DNA from: Pseudomonadota bacterium
GTDB lineage: Bacteria > Pseudomonadota > Gammaproteobacteria > Xanthomonadales > Xanthomonadaceae
NCBI GenBank assembly: GCA_023423675.1
Contig: JAFAFD010000036.1
Span: 1 to 5,351, forward strand
Direction: 5' to 3'
DNA: 5,351 nt
The notes beneath the pieces were generated by a model, which did no database searches, had not been told where the DNA came from, and saw only the letters and a program-made list of their open reading frames with translations. Positions 1-5,351 of the stretch are shown here, in pieces. Position 1 is the stretch's first letter, and every line of letters starts with the position of its first letter. The position numbers were made by a program, and so were the translations under genes.

Positions 1-30
1 GCGGGGTGGCTACGGAATGCAGGCCTTAGA

Positions 31-48
31 CGTTGCCGTTGCCGTTGC
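31..48. repeat. Tandem hexamer repeat (CGTTGC)x3
   Basis: Three perfect head-to-tail copies of CGTTGC lie at 31-36, 37-42 and 43-48. This is seen directly. The tract is short, lies outside any supported gene, and has no assigned role; it could be a slippage-prone microsatellite. Confidence 0.8.
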
Positions 49-59
49 ATTGAGCAGGT

Positions 60-77
60 GCAGGGCGGCAGCCCTGC
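60..77. repeat. Short inverted repeat / hairpin
   Basis: GCAGGGC (60-66) and GCCCTGC (71-77) form a perfect 7-bp GC-rich stem with a GGCA loop. No T-run follows on the plus strand (CGACACCCC comes next), and the minus-strand side is equally T-poor, so a classical intrinsic terminator is not supported. It may be a REP-like palindrome of the kind scattered through xanthomonad intergenic DNA, or the terminator-like end of an upstream transcript. Confidence 0.5.
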
Positions 78-109
78 CGACACCCCCTACAACAATGGTA
101 TTACCCATT

Positions 110-163
110 AAGTGCGGTATTCGCACACACAGTCGATTACCGCACTTGAATGGTGCGGTGCGA
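110..163 (+). promoter_or_regulatory. Operator-like cluster: 10-bp inverted repeat plus additional half-sites
   Basis: AAGTGCGGTA (110-119) and TACCGCACTT (138-147) form a perfect 10-bp inverted repeat with an 18-bp spacer. A partial third copy in the first arm's orientation shares GTGCGGT at 153-159. The core pentamer GTGCG, or its complement CGCAC, occurs five times in 51 bp: plus at 112, 153 and 158, minus at 122 and 141. The palindrome-plus-direct-repeat layout recalls sites of IclR-family regulators PcaU and PobR, which control protocatechuate, quinate and hydroxybenzoate genes in Acinetobacter. That family match is inferred from architecture and gene context; no regulator gene is in the window. 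Confidence 0.55.
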
Positions 164-167
164 TAAA
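159..167 (+). promoter_or_regulatory. Candidate extended -10 promoter element
   Basis: TGC followed by GATAAA (159-167) matches the extended -10 pattern TGnTATAAT at the TG and at four of the six hexamer positions. No good -35 lies at the ideal distance. An alternative reading pairs TTGAAT (146-151) as -35 with TAATTT (170-175) as -10, 18 bp apart. Either way the promoter would overlap the repeat cluster, and the beta-helix gene would have a leader of roughly 120-130 nt. This is a weak prediction by eye in the most AT-rich part of the region. Confidence 0.3.
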
Positions 168-304
168 CCTAATTTCACTCCCACAGTTTCATAGCAGTCC
201 AAGCGATCCACCCCTGGCGGGGCGAGGGCAGCAGCCGGTCCGGTGCTGAAGCCAGGTGCAGGGGAAGACCGCCGGATGTCCCTTCACCTGTGCGGAGTGC
301 TCGC
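168..304 (+). other. Predicted 5' leader of the operon
   Basis: This stretch lies between the candidate promoter and the first start codon. It contains a small stem CCCC (211-214) / GGGG (219-222) with a TGGC loop, and a Shine-Dalgarno-like GGAG at 294-297. I see no riboswitch, leader peptide or terminator-antiterminator arrangement that I could defend. Confidence 0.35.
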
Positions 305-1816
305 ATGCGCCGTCGTCTGTCCGTTGTTTCCCTGTCCCTGCTTGCCGTGCTGCCGTCGCTGGCGCTGGCCTACCAGGCCGAACCGCCGCGCGAAGCGCTG
401 CAGGTACTGCGCGTGGACCGCTATGCCGACGATGCCAACGCCGGCTCGCTGCGCTGGGCGATCACCACCGCCAACACCGCACCGGGCCGCTACCGCATCG
501 AGGTCGACGCCGTCGGCGCCGCGCCCTACGTCATCAAGCCGGCCGCGCCGCTGCCGGAGATCAAGGGCCCGGTGCAGATCATCGGCACGTCGTGGGCGCG
601 CGATGGCCAGTACGTCGCCATCGACGGCTCGGCCTACGTCACCGGCACCGGCACCGATGCCTGCCCGGGCGCCGAACCTGGCCAGTCCGGTACCAACGTG
701 CGCACCACCACGCTGCCGGGCCTGGTCCTGCGCGATACCCAGGGCGTGGAGCTGGCCGGCCTGGAGATCCGCAACTTCTGCATCGGCGTGCTGGTCAACC
801 GTTCCAGCCACAACGAGATCCATGACAACCGCATCGTCGCCAACAAGGGCGGCGCCGGCATCATGCTCACCGGCGACGACGGCAAGGGCCAGTCCACCGC
901 CACCACCACCGTGCACAACCGCATCGTGCGCAACGAATTCCTCGACAACGGCGACGGCCTGGAGCTGACCCGTGGCGCGGCCTGGAACCTGGTGGCCGAC
1001 AACCTGTTCCAGTCCACCCGTGCCAACCCGGAACCCTCGCAGGGCATCGAGATCCTGTGGGGCAACGACAACAGCGTGGTCCACAACCGCTTCGTCGATT
1101 ACTCCGATGGCCTGCAGATCAACTGGGGCAACCGCAACTACATCGCCGCCAACACCTTCACCGGCAACTCGCTGGGCCTGAGCATCACCGGCAGCGGCAA
1201 CGTGGTCGACGGCAACACCATCACCGGCAATGGCATCGGCATCGGCGTGCGCCCGCAGCCGGTCAGTGCGCCGAACCGCTTCACCGCCAACCGCATCTAC
1301 GGCAACGGCCTGCCGATCGAGCGCTGTGAGGCGGGCGGCGCCTGCGTGAAGGGCCAGCCGCGCGGTGCCATCGTGTTCGGTGTGCCGGGCCTGGAGCACG
1401 CCAGCTTTGTCGGCTCGCGCGGCCGTGGCGTCGACAACGATCCGTCCAAGCGTGCGCGCATCTGCACCGCCGCCGGCCAGGCCCACTGCCAGCCGCTGCC
1501 CAACCTGGGCCAGGCCGCGCCGCAGCTGACCGCCGTGCAGGGCAAGGGCGCGCAGCGCCAGCTCAACGGTCGTTTCCAGGGTGTGCCGGATTCCCGCTAC
1601 CAGGTAGAAGTGTTCGGCAACCGCGCCGCCAACGGCAGCGAGGCCGAGCGGGTGCTGGGCAGCGTCGAAGCCCGCACCGATGCGCAGGGGCAGGGCAGCT
1701 TCACCTTCCCGCTCGGCGCCGGGGCAGATGCTGCCGCTGCCGGCAGCCTGACCGCCACCGTTACCTCGGCGCAGGGCGCCACCTCCCCCCTGAGCGCGCC
1801 GCTGTCGCTGCGCTGA
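305..1816 (+). CDS. Secreted right-handed parallel beta-helix protein; candidate periplasmic 3-dehydroshikimate dehydratase (QuiC-like)
   Basis: A 503-residue exported protein. Residues 1-22 are a signal peptide (MRRR n-region, hydrophobic core, LALA then Tyr-Gln), so it acts in the periplasm or on the membrane surface. An N-terminal NAGSLRWAI motif (about 45-53) is typical of secreted beta-helix proteins. Roughly residues 140-335 hold successive PbH1-type turns with Asn-rich strands such as NEIHDNRIV, NRIVRNEFL, NSVVHNRFV, NYIAANTF and NRFTANRIYGNG. The last ~95 residues look like a beta-sandwich module. Six cysteines, four as C-x5-C and C-x7-C in the C-terminal half, fit disulfides. The ATG at 305 is chosen over an in-frame GTG at 290 because GGAG (294-297) sits 7 nt before it and the signal peptide then begins cleanly. 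The fold alone would give only a generic name. Its place before a porin and an exported dehydroquinase suggests conversion of 3-dehydroshikimate to protocatechuate. A carbohydrate-active or structural role remains possible. Confidence 0.9.
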   Translation: MRRRLSVVSLSLLAVLPSLALAYQAEPPREALQVLRVDRYADDANAGSLRWAITTANTAPGRYRIEVDAVGAAPYVIKPAAPLPEIKGPVQIIGTSWARDGQYVAIDGSAYVTGTGTDACPGAEPGQSGTNVRTTTLPGLVLRDTQGVELAGLEIRNFCIGVLVNRSSHNEIHDNRIVANKGGAGIMLTGDDGKGQSTATTTVHNRIVRNEFLDNGDGLELTRGAAWNLVADNLFQSTRANPEPSQGIEILWGNDNSVVHNRFVDYSDGLQINWGNRNYIAANTFTGNSLGLSITGSGNVVDGNTITGNGIGIGVRPQPVSAPNRFTANRIYGNGLPIERCEAGGACVKGQPRGAIVFGVPGLEHASFVGSRGRGVDNDPSKRARICTAAGQAHCQPLPNLGQAAPQLTAVQGKGAQRQLNGRFQGVPDSRYQVEVFGNRAANGSEAERVLGSVEARTDAQGQGSFTFPLGAGADAAAAGSLTATVTSAQGATSPLSAPLSLR

Positions 1817-1838
1817 TCACCTCCACGAGACCGCGATC

Positions 1839-3140
1839 ATGAATCCTGCGAAATCCCCGTCACTGGGCCTGTCCCTGGGCATCCTGGCCACCGCGCTGCT
1901 GCCGGCCCTGGCCAGCGCGCAGTCCAGCAACCGCTATGAAGGCAAGACGCTCACCGGCGATTGGGGCGGCACCCGCACCGACCTGTTCGAGCGTGGCATC
2001 GCCTTCCGCGGCGATTACGTGGGCGAGGCCATGGGCGTGGTCGATGGTGGCTACGGCGAGACCGGCGCGCGCTATGCACAGCAGGTGCGCGTGGGCATGG
2101 ACCTGGACATGGGCAAGCTGGCCGGCTGGGACGGCGGTGCGTTCCACTTCACCCTCAACGACCGTCGCGGTCGCAGCACGTCGGTGGACTTCGTCGGCAA
2201 CCGCTTCCCGATCCAGGAAGCGTACGGCGGCCAGTACACGCGCCTGACCGAACTGAGCTACGACCAGACCTTCAACGCGGGCCAGTCGTACTACAAGCTG
2301 GGTTACTACGCGATGGGCAACCAGTTCGGCCTGCACAGCCTGCTTACCCACTTCGTCAACGCCGCCTTCTGCGCGCACCCGCTGGCGATGTCCGGCAACA
2401 GCGGCTGGTACAACTACCCGATGGCGCGCTGGGGCGGCGAGTTCGCCCAGCAGATCAGCCCGGCGGTGAACGTGCGCACCGGCTGGTTCCAGGTCAACCC
2501 GAACCTGGGCGGCAACATCGAGCGCAACGCGTTCCGTCCGTTCGTCTCGGGCACCACCGGTTCGCTGTTCCCGGTGGAAGTGACCTGGACCCCGGCCAAG
2601 GGCAGCCGCTACGCAGGCGTGTACAAGTTCGGCGGTTACTACGACACCTCGCGCGTGGACAAGCGCGGTCTGGACACTTCGCCGACCACCGGCCGCCACG
2701 GCGCCTACGTGCTGGCCGAGCAGCGCCTGACCCAGGAATCAGCCGACCCGAGCCGCGGCCTCACCGCCTTCGCGCAGTACATGGTGTCCGACACCGATAC
2801 CGCGCAGATCAAGCGCTGGTACGCGCTGGGTGGCGTCTACCAGGGCATCGGCTCGCGCGCGCAGGACAGCATCGCCCTGGGCTACGTCGGCGCCGACATC
2901 AACGACCGCCTGGTCGATGCGCGCCGGGCCACGCTGATGAGCGGTGGCGTGCCCACCGATTCGCCGCTGTACAACCTCAGCCAGGCCGAGGAGCTGTTCG
3001 AACTGTCCTACAGCTTCCAGGTGAACCCCTGGCTGATGATCCGCCCGGACGTGCAGTACATCGTCAACCCGGGCACGTTCAATTACAGCGGTACCGACAA
3101 CGCCTGGGCCGTGGGTGTCCAGGCCAAGGTGACCTTCTGA
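1839..3140 (+). CDS. OprB-family carbohydrate-selective type outer-membrane porin (QuiX-like by context)
   Basis: A 433-residue outer-membrane beta-barrel. Residues 1-27 are a signal peptide ending ASA before Gln-Ser-Ser, leaving about 406 mature residues, a usual OprB size. The family hallmark LTGDWGGTR lies at 38-46, followed by alternating amphipathic strands rich in Tyr, Trp and Gly. The chain ends in Phe (AKVTF), the terminal aromatic expected for barrel assembly. OprB porins pass small polar sugars and related acids. Here the likely substrate is quinate or shikimate, inferred from the neighbouring dehydroquinase and from the porin gene quiX in the Acinetobacter qui cluster. It starts 22 nt after the beta-helix gene with a weak GAGA-type ribosome site near 1827-1830, consistent with co-transcription. 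I see no frameshift or truncation. The specificity is not visible in the sequence. Confidence 0.92.
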   Translation: MNPAKSPSLGLSLGILATALLPALASAQSSNRYEGKTLTGDWGGTRTDLFERGIAFRGDYVGEAMGVVDGGYGETGARYAQQVRVGMDLDMGKLAGWDGGAFHFTLNDRRGRSTSVDFVGNRFPIQEAYGGQYTRLTELSYDQTFNAGQSYYKLGYYAMGNQFGLHSLLTHFVNAAFCAHPLAMSGNSGWYNYPMARWGGEFAQQISPAVNVRTGWFQVNPNLGGNIERNAFRPFVSGTTGSLFPVEVTWTPAKGSRYAGVYKFGGYYDTSRVDKRGLDTSPTTGRHGAYVLAEQRLTQESADPSRGLTAFAQYMVSDTDTAQIKRWYALGGVYQGIGSRAQDSIALGYVGADINDRLVDARRATLMSGGVPTDSPLYNLSQAEELFELSYSFQVNPWLMIRPDVQYIVNPGTFNYSGTDNAWAVGVQAKVTF

Positions 3141-3142
3141 TG
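3126..3142 (+). promoter_or_regulatory. Ribosome site and overlapping TGATG stop/start at the porin-dehydroquinase junction
   Basis: AAGGTGA (3126-3132) is a strong Shine-Dalgarno match inside the last porin codons. It sits 7 nt before an ATG (3140-3142) that overlaps the porin TGA. Starting there adds 12 residues (MAARSLHALVTA) before the signal peptide. A second site, GGTGA (3166-3170), sits 5 nt before ATG 3176, which gives the cleaner signal peptide. Both starts are plausible. The overlap suggests translational coupling. Confidence 0.45.
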
Positions 3143-3175
3143 GCCGCGCGCTCCCTCCACGCTCTGGTGACTGCC

Positions 3176-4027
3176 ATGAAATTCCCGTTCGCTTCCGTTG
3201 TCCTCGCCGGTGCGCTCAGCGCCTCCCCCCTGCTGGCCCTTGCCGCACCGCCGCCGGCGGTGCTGCAGGTCGGCCAGCTGCGCATCGGCGAGGGCAGCCC
3301 CCGCACCATCGTGCCGATCACCGGTGCCACCGCTGAGGTCGCGCTGCAGCAGGCCGCCGCGATTGCTGGCAGCAAGGCCACCGACATCGCCGAGTGGCGC
3401 ATCGATTACCTGGACATCGCCACCGATGGCAAGGCACTGGTCGCGCTGGGCAAGCGCATCCAGGCCACGCTGGGCGGCAAGCCGGTCATCGTCACCTTCC
3501 GTACCAAGGCCGAAGGCGGCGCCAAGCCGATCAGCGATGCCGACTACGGTGCGCTGTACGCCACGCTGCTGCGCGGCGGCGTCGCCCAGCTGATCGACGT
3601 GGAGATGTTCCGCGACCCGAAGATCGTGCAGTCGCTGGTGGCACAGGCGCACCAGGCCGGGGTCAAGGTGGTGATGTCCAACCATGACTTCCATGCCACG
3701 CCGTCGCGCGAGGAGATCGTCGCGCGCCTGCTGAAGCAGCAGGCACTGGGTGCCGACGTGCTGAAGATCGCGGTGATGCCGCGTGATGCCGGCGATGTGC
3801 TGGCCCTGCTCGATGCCACCTGGCAGGTGCGCCAGCAGAGCGACAAGCCGCTGCTGACCATGTCGATGGGCGGCACCGGCGTGGTTTCGCGCCTGGCCGG
3901 CGAAACCTTCGGCCAGGCCCTGACCTTCGGCATGATCGGCACCCCGTCGGCGCCGGGCCAGGTCGAGGTCGATCGCCTGCAGGACGTCCTGCAGGTCATC
4001 CATGCATCCAGCCAGGCCGGTCACTGA
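3176..4027 (+). CDS. aroD: Type I 3-dehydroquinate dehydratase, exported (catabolic QuiB-like)
   Basis: Dehydrates 3-dehydroquinate to 3-dehydroshikimate through a Schiff-base lysine. With this start it has 283 residues: a signal peptide of about 23 (MKFPFAS, hydrophobic stretch, LALA before APPPA), then a full TIM-barrel domain near the ~252 residues of E. coli AroD. Key residues are all present: EWR (Glu73, Arg75), FR-x3-EGG (Arg109, Glu113), the NHDFHATP motif with catalytic His170, Schiff-base Lys197 in DVLKIAVMP, Arg239 in VVSRLAGE, and Ser258/Gln262 in SAPGQ. His-Lys spacing is 27, as in E. coli (143/170). One residue is missing between Lys and Arg compared with E. coli AroD. The start at 3176 is preferred because it gives a standard signal peptide; ATG 3140 is the alternative. 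Export and the porin and permease neighbours imply periplasmic quinate breakdown rather than aromatic biosynthesis. The enzyme family is certain; the catabolic role is inferred. Confidence 0.93.
   Translation: MKFPFASVVLAGALSASPLLALAAPPPAVLQVGQLRIGEGSPRTIVPITGATAEVALQQAAAIAGSKATDIAEWRIDYLDIATDGKALVALGKRIQATLGGKPVIVTFRTKAEGGAKPISDADYGALYATLLRGGVAQLIDVEMFRDPKIVQSLVAQAHQAGVKVVMSNHDFHATPSREEIVARLLKQQALGADVLKIAVMPRDAGDVLALLDATWQVRQQSDKPLLTMSMGGTGVVSRLAGETFGQALTFGMIGTPSAPGQVEVDRLQDVLQVIHASSQAGH
3976..3995. repeat. Perfect 20-bp palindrome inside the dehydroquinase gene
   Basis: CCTGCAGGACGTCCTGCAGG is fully self-complementary. It equals two copies of the 8-bp palindrome CCTGCAGG separated by ACGT. 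It lies about 30 nt before the stop codon and encodes the LQDVLQ stretch of the C-terminal helix. The Leu-Gln repeat with favoured CTG/CAG codons could produce it by chance. Confidence 0.75.
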
Positions 4028-4067
4028 GACCTTCCCCGCCGGACGTTTCACCGCACCACGCTGTTGC

Positions 4068-4072
4068 AGGAA
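4068..4072 (+). promoter_or_regulatory. Ribosome binding site of the transporter gene
   Basis: AGGAA lies 8 nt before ATG 4081, in the 53-nt gap after the dehydroquinase stop. It supports that start. The gap contains no hairpin followed by T-run, so read-through from the upstream genes is expected. Confidence 0.65.
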
Positions 4073-4080
4073 ACCGCACC

Positions 4081-5351
4081 ATGAGCCACGCCTCCGCCGC
4101 TGCACCGCCGCTTGTCCTTGAACGGATGAGTCCCTTCCAGTGGACCGCCATCGCCATCTGCGTGCTGTTGAACATGCTCGATGGCTTCGATGTGATGGTC
4201 ATGGCCTTCACCGCGCCGCACGTGTCGGCGGACTGGGTACTGTCGGGCAAGGTACTGGGGCTGATGCTCAGTGCTGGCCTGGTCGGCATGGCGCTGGGTT
4301 CGTTCCTGCTGGCGCCGTTGGCGGACCGCTGGGGCCGGCGGCCGATGATCGTCTGCTGCCTGCTGATCCTCACCAGCGGCATGGCGCTGTCGGCGCTGGC
4401 CGCCAACGCCTGGCAGCTGGGCGCGCTGCGCGTCTACACCGGCATCGGCATCGGCGGCATGCTGGCCGGTGTCGGCGTGATCACCGCCGAGTACGCCAAC
4501 GCCAAGTGGCGCAGCACGGCGGTCGCGCTGCAGGCCACCGGCTATCCGATCGGTGCCACCGCCGGCGGCCTGCTGGCGGCGTGGATGCTGGAACACTGGT
4601 CCTGGCACAGCGTGTTCCTGATCGGCGCAGGCGCGTCGCTGCTGTGCATTCCGCTGGTGCTGAAGTGCCTGCCGGAATCGCTGGATTTCCTGGTCGCGCG
4701 TCGACCGGCCAATGCGCTGCCGCGCCTCAACGCGCTGCTGTCGCGCATGCGCATGCCGGAACTGCAGGCGCTGCCGCCGGCACCGGTGCGCAATGGCCAG
4801 CGCCAGGGCTATGCGGCGCTGTTCGTCGGCGACCTGCGTCGCGTCGCGCTGCTGATCGCGCTGGCGTTCTTCCTGCACATGTTCGCGTTCTATTTCGTGC
4901 TGAGCTGGACGCCGAAGCTGCTGGTCTCGGCCGGCGTGTCGGCACAGCAGGGGATTACCGGTGGCGTGCTGCTGAACCTGGGTGGCATCGTGGGTGGCAG
5001 CCTGTTCGGCTGGCTGGCGTCGCGCTGGTCGCTGTCGAAGCTGACCGCGGGCGCGCTGCTGCTGGCGATGGTGTCGATGCTGGGCTTTGCGGCGTTCAAC
5101 ACGCAGCTGGGCGTGGCCTTCCCGCTGGCCTTCGTGATCGGTGCGGCGCTGTTCGCGGCGATGGCCGGCCTGTACGCGGCGGCGCCGGTGGTGTTCGCCG
5201 CCGAAGTGCGCACCACCGGCCTGGGCTGGGCGATCGGCATCGGCCGCGTCGGCGCGATCCTTTCTCCGCTGACCGTGGGCGTGCTGGTCGATGGCCACTG
5301 GCAGCCGTCCGCGCTGTACGTGCTGTGCGCCTTGCCGCTGCTGCTGGCGGC
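4081..5351 (+). CDS. MFS aromatic acid/H+ symporter (PcaK-like), 3' end beyond the window
   Basis: An inner-membrane major facilitator permease; 423 codons are visible with no stop before the edge. AAHS-family signatures are clear. DGFD lies in the first helix (Asp34, Asp37), matching the acidic DGxD motif needed for transport in PcaK. The loop 2-3 motif GSFLLAPLADRWGRRP is at 73-88. R-x3-GIGIGG (117-126) leads to Glu137 in TAEY. A central loop spans roughly 198-255. AAEVRTTGLGWAIGIGRVGAILSP (split around residues 373-396) is the helix 10-11 region shared with PcaK. PcaK is about 450 residues, so perhaps 20-30 are missing here. Substrates of this family include protocatechuate, 4-hydroxybenzoate, benzoate and related acids. 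Context favours uptake of protocatechuate made in the periplasm, or of quinate/shikimate itself. The exact substrate cannot be read from sequence. Confidence 0.9.
   Translation, partial: MSHASAAAPPLVLERMSPFQWTAIAICVLLNMLDGFDVMVMAFTAPHVSADWVLSGKVLGLMLSAGLVGMALGSFLLAPLADRWGRRPMIVCCLLILTSGMALSALAANAWQLGALRVYTGIGIGGMLAGVGVITAEYANAKWRSTAVALQATGYPIGATAGGLLAAWMLEHWSWHSVFLIGAGASLLCIPLVLKCLPESLDFLVARRPANALPRLNALLSRMRMPELQALPPAPVRNGQRQGYAALFVGDLRRVALLIALAFFLHMFAFYFVLSWTPKLLVSAGVSAQQGITGGVLLNLGGIVGGSLFGWLASRWSLSKLTAGALLLAMVSMLGFAAFNTQLGVAFPLAFVIGAALFAAMAGLYAAAPVVFAAEVRTTGLGWAIGIGRVGAILSPLTVGVLVDGHWQPSALYVLCALPLLLA

Larger units (their letters stand above)
1..109. other. Non-coding edge region with no supported gene
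   Basis: I see no convincing gene here. Forward frames 1 and 2 are open from the edge (to stops at 109-111 and 164-166), but the translations are short and rich in Arg, Cys and Ala, as expected of high-GC non-coding DNA. A minus-strand ATG at about 107 opens only 32 codons, to a stop at 10-12. The stretch holds a hexamer tandem repeat (31-48) and a hairpin (60-77), listed separately. It also holds a weak 5-bp inverted repeat, AATGG at 94-98 facing CCATT at 105-109. It is probably the intergenic space between an unseen upstream gene and the operon. Confidence 0.5.

Noticed and set aside
60..77. Intrinsic terminator
   Set aside because: The stem is good but no T-run follows on either strand.
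1..111. Possible 3' end of an upstream gene in frame 1, stop at 109-111
   Set aside because: The 36 visible codons encode a repetitive Arg-Cys run created by the CGTTGC repeat and show no recognisable protein C-terminus.
284..1486. Long minus-strand open frame (400 codons) opposite the beta-helix gene
   Set aside because: The composition is Ala, Val, Asp, Gly and Arg rich with no signal peptide or motif. The plus-strand gene has a start, ribosome site, signal peptide and family repeats.
305..1816. Pectate lyase or other polysaccharide lyase assignment
   Set aside because: The beta-helix fold is compatible, but I could not see the calcium-site or catalytic motifs of known lyase families, and the gene context points to quinate metabolism.
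1961..3139. Upstream in-frame extension of the dehydroquinase reading frame across the porin gene (a would-be fusion)
   Set aside because: The extension is an out-of-frame Arg/Pro-rich translation of the porin gene. The real protein begins at 3176 (or 3140) with a signal peptide, so this is not a genuine fusion.
4048..5298. Long minus-strand open frame (416 codons) opposite the transporter
   Set aside because: Its translation is dominated by Arg, Gln, His and Ala with no domain pattern, as expected for the antisense of a G/C-ending coding region. The plus strand encodes a clear AAHS transporter.

Overview
The window is high-GC bacterial DNA with strongly G/C-ending codons and dense, same-strand gene packing. 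Gene content and codon style suggest a gammaproteobacterium of the Xanthomonadaceae, perhaps Stenotrophomonas. This is an inference from protein style; no taxonomic marker is present.

Layout: positions 1-304 are a non-coding upstream region. It holds a short tandem repeat, a hairpin, and a striking operator-like cluster at 110-163. Four plus-strand genes follow with short gaps (22, 35 and 53 nt) and no visible terminator between them, so they look like one operon: (1) a secreted right-handed parallel beta-helix protein (305-1816); (2) an OprB-type outer-membrane porin (1839-3140); (3) a type I 3-dehydroquinate dehydratase carrying a signal peptide (3176-4027); (4) a major facilitator transporter of the aromatic acid/H+ symporter type (4081 to the window edge, cut off before its stop).

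Reading as a system: a signal peptide on a complete type I dehydroquinase points to a periplasmic, catabolic enzyme (QuiB-like) rather than the cytoplasmic aromatic biosynthesis enzyme. With a porin and an aromatic acid permease beside it, the locus looks like a quinate/shikimate utilisation operon. Quinate or shikimate would enter through the porin and be oxidised in the periplasm by a PQQ-type dehydrogenase (not in this window). Dehydroquinate would then be converted to 3-dehydroshikimate by the gene-3 product and on to protocatechuate, which the permease would import for the beta-ketoadipate pathway. The step still needing an enzyme is 3-dehydroshikimate dehydratase. The beta-helix protein, about 500 residues, exported and placed just before the porin as quiC is in the Acinetobacter quiBCXA cluster, is the natural candidate (QuiC-like, membrane/periplasm type). 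The operator-like cluster upstream resembles the palindrome-plus-extra-repeat sites used by IclR-type regulators of protocatechuate and hydroxybenzoate genes (PcaU/PobR).
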